DNA of 41,701 nt from Gemmatimonadota bacterium. GTDB taxonomy: Bacteria; Gemmatimonadota; Gemmatimonadetes; Gemmatimonadales; Gemmatimonadaceae. The stretch spans positions 1-41,701 of the forward strand of contig CANHNQ010000016.1 of assembly GCA_947462095.1 (NCBI GenBank). The letters run 5' to 3'. The translations under genes were made by a program, and so were the position numbers. The notes beneath the pieces were generated by a model. It did not search any database. It had not been told where the DNA came from and saw only the letters and a list, made by a program, of their open reading frames with translations. This document shows, piece after piece, positions 34,807 to 41,701 of the stretch (position 1 is the stretch's first letter; each line of letters starts with the position of its first letter).

Positions 34807-36895
34807 GCTTACCTCCTGAACGGCGCATGGGTGCACTGCCAGGCGGTCGCTTGGGAGCGGCGGTGTTCCCGCGCGCCTGCTCGGGCTTCTCGCCAAGCGC
34901 CGTGCGCACTTCGAACAGTTGATCGCGCAGTCTGGCGGCCGCCTCGAAGTCGAGCGCGATGGCCGCTTCGCGCATGGCCACTTCCAGTTCTCCGACCAGC
35001 GTCTGCAACTCCTCGCGCGACCGTGGTGCGCTCTCCGCCCCCAGCCGCTTGGTGGCCGGCGTCGCCTCGTCATGCGGGGCACGTGCATCGGCCACGCGCG
35101 TGATCAGCCGCACGTCATCGATGCTCTTCAACACGCCGTGCGGTGTGATCCCGTGGGACGAATTGTGGTCACGCTGAATGGTCCGGCGGCGATCCGTTTC
35201 GTCGATGGCGCGCTGCATCGATCCGGTAATCCGGTCGGCGTACAGGATCGCCATGCCGTTCAGATGGCGTGCTGCACGTCCGATCGTCTGGATCAGCGAC
35301 CGATCGCTGCGCAGAAATCCTTCCTGGTCCGCATCAAGGATCGCGACCAAGGAAACCTCCGGCATGTCCAGCCCCTCGCGCAGCAAGTTGATACCGATCA
35401 GCACATCGAATTCCCCAAGCCGCAAACCGCGAACGATTTCCATGCGCTCGATCGCATCGATGTCCGAGTGCATGTAGCGTACGCGCACGCCCATCTGCTG
35501 CAAGTAGTCCGTGAGATCCTCCGACATGCGTTTGGTGAGCGTGGTGACCAGTACCCGCTCGCCTTTGCGCTCCCGTAGGCGAATTTCATGCAGCAGATCG
35601 TCCACCTGCCCCTTCACCGGACGGATCTCCAGAATCGGATCGAGCAGCCCCGTTGGCCGGATGACCTGCTCGACCACCACCCCCTCCGACAGCTGCAACT
35701 CCAGCTCGCCCGGTGTCGCCGACACATTTACCAAACGCGGCACCAACTGCATGAATTCATCGAACACCAGGGGCCGGTTGTCGAGCGCGCTTGGCAGCCG
35801 GAATCCATAATCGACGAGCGTGAGCTTCCGCGCGCGATCGCCATTGTACATCCCGCGAATCTGCGGCAAGGACACATGGGACTCGTCGACGACCACGAGG
35901 TAATCATCGGGGAAATAATCGAGCAGACACGCCGGGCGCTCCCCGGCCTGACGTCCGCTGATGTGGCGCGAGTAATTCTCGATGCCGGCGCAGGTGCCGA
36001 TCTCGGCCAGCATCTCCAGATCGAAGTTCGTGCGCTGATCGAGCCGCTGAGCCTCCAGCAGCTTTCCCTGCGTACGCAATTCAGCCAGCCGCTCGGCGAG
36101 TTCCTCACGAATCGCGACACTCGCGCGCTCAATCGTGGGCCGATTGGTGATAAAGTGCTTCGCGGGATAGATCGCCATCCGTTCGAGCGTCGAGATCGTC
36201 TCGCCCGTGAGCGGGTCGATCTTCGAGATCCGCTCGATCTCATCCCCCCACAGTTCGAGGCGTACCGCCTGCTCTTCATAGGCCGGATAGATCTCCACCG
36301 TATCCCCGCGCACGCGGAATGTGCCGCGATCGAAGGCGACGTCATTGCGGAGATACTGAATCCCCACGAGTGCGCGGAGAATATCGTCACGTGCCATCTG
36401 TTGCCCGCGCGACACGGCCACCATGCGCTCACGATAGGACACCGGATCACCGAGTCCATAGATCGCGGACACGGTGGACACGATGACGACGTCCTCGCGC
36501 TCCATGAGAGAGGACGTCGCCCGCAGCCGGAGCCGGTCGATATCCTCGTTGATGCTCGCGTCCTTCTCGATGAACGTGTCGCTCGACGGGACGTATGCTT
36601 CCGGCTGATAGTAGTCGTAGTACGAGATGAAGTACTCGACGGCATTCGTCGGAAAGAATGACTTGAGTTCACCGTACAACTGCGCGGCCAATGTCTTGTT
36701 GTGCGACAACACCAGCGTGGGCCGCCCCCACTGCGCGATCACGTTCGCCATCGTCATCGTCTTCCCCGACCCCGTCACGCCGAGCAAGGTCTGGAAGCGG
36801 TCCCCGCGCGCCAAGCCGGTGGACAACTCGATGATCGCGCGAGGCTGATCGCCGGCGGGGGCGAAAGGGCTCTGAAGTCGGAATGGTGCTGACAT
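34796..36895 (-). CDS. uvrB: excinuclease ABC subunit UvrB
   Basis: Damage-verifying helicase of nucleotide excision repair; with UvrA and UvrC it directs dual incision. It has 699 residues. Walker A GVTGSGKT at 39-46, the beta-hairpin block [32 protein letters not shown] (DEAD-type box), [14 protein letters not shown] and the C-terminal UVR domain ([21 protein letters not shown]) are all present. The N-terminus [17 protein letters not shown] fits the family start exactly. No Shine-Dalgarno precedes the ATG, and a TATATT box ends just 6 nt before it, so the transcript may be leaderless. tsaE overlaps downstream by 11 nt. Confidence 0.98.
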   Translation of the reverse strand: MSAPFRLQSPFAPAGDQPRAIIELSTGLARGDRFQTLLGVTGSGKTMTMANVIAQWGRPTLVLSHNKTLAAQLYGELKSFFPTNAVEYFISYYDYYQPEAYVPSSDTFIEKDASINEDIDRLRLRATSSLMEREDVVIVSTVSAIYGLGDPVSYRERMVAVSRGQQMARDDILRALVGIQYLRNDVAFDRGTFRVRGDTVEIYPAYEEQAVRLELWGDEIERISKIDPLTGETISTLERMAIYPAKHFITNRPTIERASVAIREELAERLAELRTQGKLLEAQRLDQRTNFDLEMLAEIGTCAGIENYSRHISGRQAGERPACLLDYFPDDYLVVVDESHVSLPQIRGMYNGDRARKLTLVDYGFRLPSALDNRPLVFDEFMQLVPRLVNVSATPGELELQLSEGVVVEQVIRPTGLLDPILEIRPVKGQVDDLLHEIRLRERKGERVLVTTLTKRMSEDLTDYLQQMGVRVRYMHSDIDAIERMEIVRGLRLGEFDVLIGINLLREGLDMPEVSLVAILDADQEGFLRSDRSLIQTIGRAARHLNGMAILYADRITGSMQRAIDETDRRRTIQRDHNSSHGITPHGVLKSIDDVRLITRVADARAPHDEATPATKRLGAESAPRSREELQTLVGELEVAMREAAIALDFEAAARLRDQLFEVRTALGEKPEQARGNTAAPKRPPGSAPMRRSGGKRGR
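34812..34817 (-). promoter_or_regulatory. Shine-Dalgarno of tsaE inside the uvrB 3' end
   Basis: Perfect AGGAGG on the minus strand, 5 nt before the GTG of tsaE. It fixes a non-ATG start that overlaps the uvrB stop by 11 nt. Confidence 0.85.
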
Positions 36896-36901
36896 ATCCG
36901 C

Positions 36902-36936
36902 AATATAGAAGGTCGGCTTTTCTTCGGTGACCGAAG
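36902..36936 (-). promoter_or_regulatory. candidate uvrB promoter: -10 box plus palindrome
   Basis: On the minus strand TATATT (36902-36907) lies 6 nt before the uvrB ATG, placing transcription start at or next to the start codon. Upstream, the perfect palindrome CTTCGGT-G-ACCGAAG (36922-36936, plus-strand reading) covers the expected -35 position, where no good -35 hexamer is found. It could be a repressor or activator site; no known LexA consensus matches. Confidence 0.5.
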
Positions 36937-36961
36937 CCGCCTCCGCGACCGAGCCCGCCGC

Positions 36962-39136
36962 TTACGAATCGGCCGTGATCTTCTCGCGCCGCGAAACCGC
37001 CGCGATGCCCTTCACACGCCGCGCGGCCTTCATGATGCGTTCGAGATGGGCGAGATTCTCGACCTCGACCATTGCCGCGCCGGTCACGCGACCTTCCGTC
37101 GTCTTGAGTTCCAGGCTCTTGATATCGGTGCCGGTGGCACTCACGGCCGCTGCGACGTCGGCGTACAGTCCGCGCCGATCGGTGCCTTCCATAGCGAGGC
37201 GAACGATGAACCGTTCGCCTGCCATCTCGTGCCAGTCAATGTCGAGGCGACGCTCCGGTTCGTGCGCCAACAACAGCAGGTTCGGACAATCGCCGCGGTG
37301 GATACTCACCCCGCGCCCTCGGGTGACATACCCCACCACCTGATCACCCGGTACCGGCTGGCAGCATTGCGAGTAGCGCACGAGCAGCCCATCTGCGCCC
37401 TGGATCCGGATGCCCTTCCCCGTGCCGCGCACGCGGTCGACAATGCGCTCGAGCGTACTCTGCTTCTCGGCAGGCTCGGCCGTCTCGAGGTCGGGATGCA
37501 GCGCCTTCAACACCTGCAGCACATGGACATCACCAGCACCCACCGACGCGATCAGATGGATCGCGTCTTTCAACTTGAGCAACTTCGCGATCGGCTGTAG
37601 TCCGTGATCGTCGATCTTCGGCAGGCGACGACGGCGCAACTCTCGCTCGATGATCTCGCGCCCGAGTCGCATGGCCGACGAGCGCTCTTCGAGCCGCAGC
37701 ATCTGCCGGATCTTGTGGCGGGCGCGGCCGGTGCGCACATGCGACAGCCAGTCGCGACTGGGCTTCGCATTCGGATTGGTGAGGATTTCCACCGTTTCCG
37801 AATTCTTCAGCTCACGCGACAACGGCGCGATGCGACCGTTCACCTTGGCCCCGGAGCAATGCGCGCCGACCTGCGTGTGCACGGAGAAAGCGAAGTCCAG
37901 CGGCGTTGCACCCTTCGGTAACTGGATGACGTCACCGGTCGGCGTGAACACGAAAATCTCGTCCTGATACAGATCGAGTTTCAGGAATTCCAGGAACTCG
38001 CCGGGCGTCTCCGCATCAAGCTGGAGTTCGAGCACCTGGCGAAACCAGGCCAATTGGCGATCCAGCTCATCGGCGCTGCGCGACGACTCTTTGTATAACC
38101 AGTGGGCCGCGATGCCGAAATCCGCCGTGCGGTGCATGTCGCGCGTGCGGATCTGAATCTCGAACAATTGCCGTCCGGGACCGAACACCGTCGTATGCAG
38201 CGACTGATAGCCATTGGACTTCGGCTGCGCGATGTAGTCCTTGATGCGCTCCTGCACCGGCGTCCAGCCGTCGTGGATGACGCCCAATGCGTGGTAGCAC
38301 TCGAGCACATTCGGCACGATCACGCGAATGGCCAGCAGGTCGTAGATGTCCTCGTATGGGCGGTCGCGCTGCTGCATCTTCTTGTAGATCGACCACAGGT
38401 GCTTGGGTCGGCCGGTGACTTCCACGTTGGCGATACCGGCTGACCCGAGGCGCTTCACCAACGGTTCACGCATCTGCGCAATCAACTCCTCACGCTCCGT
38501 GCGCTTCGCTGCCACGAGCTTGGCAAGCGACTTGTAGGCGTCGGGTTCAAGATGCTTGAACGCCAGATCCTCAAGCTCCCATCGTACCTTGGCCATCCCG
38601 AAGCGATGGGCCAGCGGGGCGTACAAATCGCGGGTTTCCTGCGCGATCCGGCGACGCTTCTCCGGGGCGAGGTAGTCGAGCGTCCGCATGTTGTGCAGGC
38701 GGTCGGCCAGCTTGATCAGGATGACGCGGGCATCCTTGGCGATCGACAGCAGGAGCTTACGGTAGTTCTCCACCTGCCGCTCTTCGCGCGATGACAGCGG
38801 CAGATTCGCGATCTTCGTCAGGCCATCGACGATCTGCGCGATCTCCGTGCCGAACTCGCGCGCGACATCCTCGATCGTAATGTCGGTGTCCTCCACAATG
38901 TCGTGGAGGAGGCCGCTGGCGACCGTGGTGGTATCGAGCTGTAAGTCGGCCAGGATCCGCGCCACTTCGACACAATGCGACACATACGGCTCTCCGGAGT
39001 GGCGAACCTGCCCGGCATGTGCAACGTCTGAGAACCGATAGGCGCGCACGAGCAGGTCGTGGTCGAGCCGATCATACGAGATATCGGCACTCGGCCCGAA
39101 CCCGGGAATCATCTCGTGGAGCGCAATCGTTGTCAC
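36962..39136 (-). CDS. rel: bifunctional (p)ppGpp synthetase/hydrolase Rel
   Basis: Stringent-response enzyme that makes and degrades (p)ppGpp. It has 724 residues. The N-terminal HD hydrolase domain keeps its metal residues (HAGQVRHSGEPYVSH, SGLLHDIVEDTD with His78-Asp79, DRLHNMRTL). The synthetase domain has GRPKHLWSIYKKMQ (242-255) and RIKD at 297-300, the RXKD form found in bifunctional Rel/SpoT rather than the EXDD form of RelA. A TGS domain (about 400-465; FVFTPTGDVIQLPKGATPLDFA) and a C-terminal ACT domain follow. The start is a GTG overlapping the radC stop by 4 nt (GTGA). Confidence 0.96.
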   Translation of the reverse strand: MTTIALHEMIPGFGPSADISYDRLDHDLLVRAYRFSDVAHAGQVRHSGEPYVSHCVEVARILADLQLDTTTVASGLLHDIVEDTDITIEDVAREFGTEIAQIVDGLTKIANLPLSSREERQVENYRKLLLSIAKDARVILIKLADRLHNMRTLDYLAPEKRRRIAQETRDLYAPLAHRFGMAKVRWELEDLAFKHLEPDAYKSLAKLVAAKRTEREELIAQMREPLVKRLGSAGIANVEVTGRPKHLWSIYKKMQQRDRPYEDIYDLLAIRVIVPNVLECYHALGVIHDGWTPVQERIKDYIAQPKSNGYQSLHTTVFGPGRQLFEIQIRTRDMHRTADFGIAAHWLYKESSRSADELDRQLAWFRQVLELQLDAETPGEFLEFLKLDLYQDEIFVFTPTGDVIQLPKGATPLDFAFSVHTQVGAHCSGAKVNGRIAPLSRELKNSETVEILTNPNAKPSRDWLSHVRTGRARHKIRQMLRLEERSSAMRLGREIIERELRRRRLPKIDDHGLQPIAKLLKLKDAIHLIASVGAGDVHVLQVLKALHPDLETAEPAEKQSTLERIVDRVRGTGKGIRIQGADGLLVRYSQCCQPVPGDQVVGYVTRGRGVSIHRGDCPNLLLLAHEPERRLDIDWHEMAGERFIVRLAMEGTDRRGLYADVAAAVSATGTDIKSLELKTTEGRVTGAAMVEVENLAHLERIMKAARRVKGIAAVSRREKITADS

Positions 39137-39846
39137 AGCAGACCAGCCTCCGCAAAGCTCACGTACCGCCCACGTCCCACGATGATGTGGTCGTGAACCG
39201 GGATATCCAGCAAGCGCCCGGCCGCCACCAACTGTTCTGTCACCATGCGGTCTTCCGCCGACGGCGTTGGATCACCACTGGGATGATTATGCACCAGAAT
39301 GACGGCGGCAGCGCGCTCGGCGATAGCCTCACGAAATACCTCCCGCGGATGGACCAGCGACGAATTCAGCAATCCCCGGGTGATCAACACGTCGCGTTCG
39401 AGACGGTGCTGGGCGTCGAGGATCGCCACATGGAACTCTTCGACCGGCGCATCCTGCAGCCGAGGCGCAAAGACCGCCGCCACGTCGCGGGGACCACGCA
39501 GTGGCACTCCAACTTCACGCACCTCCGCGGCCAGACGCCGACCGAGTTCGAGCGCGGCATGCACCGCGGTTGCCCTCGCTCGTCCTACCCCACGAACGCG
39601 AGTCAGAGCCGCCAGCGGCAGTGACCCGAGCCGACCGAGCGACCCACCGGACTGTTCGAGGACGAGTTGCGCACAGGCCAGCGCCGATGCCCCTCTCCCC
39701 CCGGAGCCGAGCACCGTGGCGATCAACTCGGTGGTACTCAACGCCTGCGCACCGAGACTCCGCAGCCGCTCTCGCGGCCGATCGACGCTCGGTATCTCTT
39801 TGATCTTAAGGGCAGCAGGCGGAGACTGGCTAGTCGGGACCGTCAC
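39133..39846 (-). CDS. radC: RadC family JAB-domain protein
   Basis: RadC-family (MPN+/JAMM) protein, once tied to DNA repair; its cellular role is unsettled. From the GTG at 39846 (GGAG 7 nt upstream) it has 237 residues. The helix-hairpin-helix-like TRVRGVGRARATAVHAALELG lies at about 82-102. The JAMM zinc motif HNHPSGDPTPSAED at 186-199 has His186, His188, Ser196 and Asp199 all intact, so metal binding is likely. An alternative ATG at 39879 has its AGGAG directly abutting and is less likely. It overlaps rel by 4 nt and faces the decarboxylase gene. Confidence 0.92.
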   Translation of the reverse strand: MTVPTSQSPPAALKIKEIPSVDRPRERLRSLGAQALSTTELIATVLGSGGRGASALACAQLVLEQSGGSLGRLGSLPLAALTRVRGVGRARATAVHAALELGRRLAAEVREVGVPLRGPRDVAAVFAPRLQDAPVEEFHVAILDAQHRLERDVLITRGLLNSSLVHPREVFREAIAERAAAVILVHNHPSGDPTPSAEDRMVTEQLVAAGRLLDIPVHDHIIVGRGRYVSFAEAGLL

Positions 39847-39949
39847 AGATTCACTCCAGAAGAATGGGCGCGGGGGCATCTCCTAGAGAATGCCGCTCGC
39901 ACGTGTGCGCGACGGTATCGCGGTACCGCCCGCATACACATTTTTCCGA

Positions 39950-41476
39950 ATGACCAACTCCCGGCATGTCCCCGCGCCTGCGCCGAACAGCGGCACCGAG
40001 TCGTTCGATCCCGCGACCCCGGAGGCATGGGCGGCCCTGCGCGAACTGGGTCACCGCATGCTCGATGACATGCTCGATGTCCAGTCCTCACTGACGCATC
40101 GCCCGGCGTGGCAGGAGATGCCGGAGGCCGAACGACGTCTATTCGACCAATCGGCTCCCATCGCGGGCATCGGCGCAGACGCCGCCTACGCCTACTTTCG
40201 GACACACATCCTGCCCTATGGCATTGGCAACTGGCATCCCCGCTTTTTCGGTTGGGTGCAGGGTCAGGGCACGCCGCTGGCGATGCTCTCCGAAATGCTC
40301 GCCGCCGGGATGAATCCACACCTCGCAGGATTCAACCAGGCCCCTGCCATGGTCGAGCGACAAGTGATCGACTGGTTCGCAGCACTGATGGGTATACCGG
40401 GGGCAGGTGGCCTCCTCGTGACCGGAGGAAGTGCCGCCAATACCCATGCGCTCGGCGTTGCCAGATTCGCCGCGGTTCGGGCCCGTGGCGGTAACGTGCG
40501 AGAGGATGGGCTCCAGCCGTGGCCCGACGGGACTCCCGCGAAGCCGTTAGTCTTCTATGGTTCCGCGGAAACCCATGGATGGGCACGGAAGGCAGCCGAA
40601 TGGCTCGGCCTTGGCCATCGGGCGTTTCGTCGTGTCCCGGTCGATGCCGCATTCCAGATGGACCTTGTCGCACTCCGCCACATGATCGAACTCGATCGGG
40701 AGAACGGCTTGGACCCCTTCTGCGTGATGGGGACCGCGGGCACGGTGAATACGGGCGCAACGGATGATCTTCACGGAATCGCGCAGGTCTGCCGTGAGGA
40801 ATCGCTCTGGTTTCACGTTGATGGCGCCTTCGGCGCCTTGGCCGCACTCGCGCCAGCCCTCCGCGATCAGGTTGCCGGTATGGAAGAAGCCGACTCGATC
40901 GCCTTCGACCTGCATAAGTGGGGCGCGATGCCCTTCGAATGCGCGTGCGTCCTCGTTCGCGATGCCGCCATCAACCACGAGACGTTCCGTGCGCCGGCGG
41001 CGTATTTCGCGGCAACCAACCGTGGCGTGAATGCTGGCGGCGCCTTCTTCGCAGACCGCGGCTTGGACCTGACGCGCGGATTCAAAGCGCTGAAGGTGTG
41101 GATGCAGCTGCAGGCCGACGGTATCGCGAAGTTGGGGCGCATCATCGAGCAGAACGTGCGGCAAGCGCGCCACTTCGCGGACGCCGTTGCCGCCCACGCG
41201 TCGCTCGAGCTTCTCGCGCCGGCGCCGCTCAATATTGTGTGCTTTCGATACCGGACCGAGGCATTCAGCGAGGCGGCATTGGATGCGTTAAACGAGGAGT
41301 TGCTGCTGCGCCTACAGGAGCGCGGGATTGCACTACCGTCGAGCACGCGTCTCGATGGCCGGTTCGCGCTGCGCCTGGCCCACGTGAATCACCGCGCGAC
41401 CGACGAAGACATGGAGATGGTGCTGTCGGCGGTGGTCAGCATTGGAGACGAGTTGCGTGTGGAAATGGCGAGGTAG
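39950..41476 (+). CDS. group II pyridoxal-phosphate decarboxylase (amino acid decarboxylase-like)
   Basis: Fold-type I PLP enzyme related to aromatic-L-amino-acid and glutamate/tyrosine decarboxylases. From the ATG at 39950 it has 508 residues; an in-frame ATG at 39890 would add 20 residues and has no better ribosome site. The PLP lysine lies in FDLHKWGAMPFECACVLVRD, and HVDGAFGALAAL supplies the Asp that pairs with the pyridine ring. GGSAANTHALGVARFAAVR and GTAGTVNTGATDDL are also family typical. The substrate is unknown. It is an isolated plus-strand gene, divergent from radC and converging on the rRNA operon, so it is probably monocistronic. Confidence 0.88.
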   Translation: MTNSRHVPAPAPNSGTESFDPATPEAWAALRELGHRMLDDMLDVQSSLTHRPAWQEMPEAERRLFDQSAPIAGIGADAAYAYFRTHILPYGIGNWHPRFFGWVQGQGTPLAMLSEMLAAGMNPHLAGFNQAPAMVERQVIDWFAALMGIPGAGGLLVTGGSAANTHALGVARFAAVRARGGNVREDGLQPWPDGTPAKPLVFYGSAETHGWARKAAEWLGLGHRAFRRVPVDAAFQMDLVALRHMIELDRENGLDPFCVMGTAGTVNTGATDDLHGIAQVCREESLWFHVDGAFGALAALAPALRDQVAGMEEADSIAFDLHKWGAMPFECACVLVRDAAINHETFRAPAAYFAATNRGVNAGGAFFADRGLDLTRGFKALKVWMQLQADGIAKLGRIIEQNVRQARHFADAVAAHASLELLAPAPLNIVCFRYRTEAFSEAALDALNEELLLRLQERGIALPSSTRLDGRFALRLAHVNHRATDEDMEMVLSAVVSIGDELRVEMAR

Positions 41477-41485
41477 CGATACACA

Positions 41486-41531
41486 GAAGCCCCCGCCACC
41501 GGAATCCTGACGGATCGGTGACGGGGGCTTC
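41486..41531. terminator. hairpin terminator between the decarboxylase gene and 5S rRNA
   Basis: A 10 bp stem GAAGCCCCCG (41486-41495 with 41522-41531) extends by 5 bp, CACCG/CGGTG (41497-41501 with 41516-41520), after one mismatch, closing on a 14 nt loop. It begins 10 nt after the decarboxylase stop and lies about 8 nt from the 5S 3' end, so it can serve both converging transcripts. T tracts are short. Its outer arm resembles that of the terminator at 11226-11258. Confidence 0.75.
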
Positions 41532-41538
41532 ACAAGGT

Positions 41539-41654
41539 GCCGGCATCGGCCTACTCTCCCGCGGTCTCTCGACCGGAGTACCATCGGCGCTGCTTGGCTT
41601 AACGACCGGGTTCGGGATGGGAACGGGTGTGGCCCAAGCGCTCTAGATGCCAGC
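41539..41654 (-). rRNA. rrf: 5S ribosomal RNA
   Basis: The minus strand folds as 5S rRNA. The 5' arm GCTGGCATC pairs with the 3' arm GATGCCGGC to form helix I, giving about 116 nt. The conserved inner stretches CCCATCCCGAAC and GATGGTACTCC are present, and GAGAGTAGG lies near the 3' end. Boundaries are set by helix I and could shift by 1-3 nt. It is the 3' end of an rRNA operon; the 23S gene should lie beyond the right edge. Confidence 0.95.
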
Positions 41655-41671
41655 GATTTGCGTGCAAATCG
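41654..41671 (-). other. spacer hairpin directly upstream of 5S rRNA
   Basis: An 8 bp perfect inverted repeat (CGATTTGC / GCAAATCG around GT) abuts the 5' end of 5S in the 23S-5S spacer. Its position suggests a processing element in the precursor rRNA. Confidence 0.5.
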
Positions 41672-41701
41672 GTCCTACGGGTCCATCGATATTCAAGGCT
41701 C

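Noticed and set aside
1-41701. CRISPR arrays, insertion sequences, prophage or attachment sites
   Set aside because: No regularly spaced repeats, transposase or integrase motifs, and no terminal inverted repeats were seen on either strand.
1-41701. tRNA genes
   Set aside because: No cloverleaf with a T-loop GTTCGAATC-type motif was recognised by eye; the few GTTCGA matches lie within coding sequence without matching stems.

Overview
The window looks like a chromosomal segment of a GC-rich, diderm (Gram-negative type) bacterium. LptD, a complete Tol-Pal set, PpiD and lipoprotein signals all point to an outer membrane. The gene order, the many Pro/Ala/Asp-rich TPR proteins and the mix of features fit Gemmatimonadota (a Gemmatimonas-like organism). 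That assignment is inference from gene content; no taxonomic marker was searched, and the only rRNA here is 5S. Almost all genes lie on the minus strand in tightly packed runs with 1-11 nt overlaps. The only plus-strand genes are ppiD and a PLP decarboxylase. No insertion sequence, phage, CRISPR array, tRNA gene or gap above 300 bp was seen. This is conserved core chromosome rather than an accessory island.

Region 1 (1-9110, minus) reads from a TPR protein through aroQ, an M24 prolidase-type peptidase, accB, pilT, accC, comB and ftsK (cut by the window edge). The aroQ-pepQ-accB-accC backbone is a familiar bacterial order. Here efp is absent between pepQ and accB, and a complete type IV pilus retraction ATPase sits between the two acetyl-CoA carboxylase subunits. 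Region 2 (9373-11260) is the divergent ppiD gene, ending at a strong bidirectional terminator.

Region 3 (11281-30439, minus) is about 19 kb of nearly gapless genes. In transcription order they are: sugar-nucleotide epimerase, tolQ, tolR, a TonB/TolA-like protein, tolB, pal, cpoB-like, tatC, lptD, hutH, hutU, a radical SAM gene, hutI, a large TPR protein, a trans-polyprenyl diphosphate synthase, a DUF4321-like membrane protein and tatA. It combines envelope maintenance (Tol-Pal, LPS insertion), Tat export (tatC and tatA at separate points), histidine degradation and prenyl-chain synthesis for quinones or lipid carriers. The radical SAM gene is translationally coupled to both hutU and hutI and is the least explained gene in the window.

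Region 4 (30631-39846, minus) holds a LysM protein, ssb, rimI, tsaB, tsaE, uvrB, a bifunctional rel and radC: replication and repair, the t6A tRNA-modification helpers and the stringent response. uvrB seems to have a leaderless start just after a good -10 box, with a perfect palindrome near the -35 position. Region 5 (39950-41701) carries a group II PLP decarboxylase on the plus strand that converges on a 5S rRNA gene, the 3' end of an rRNA operon entering from the right edge.
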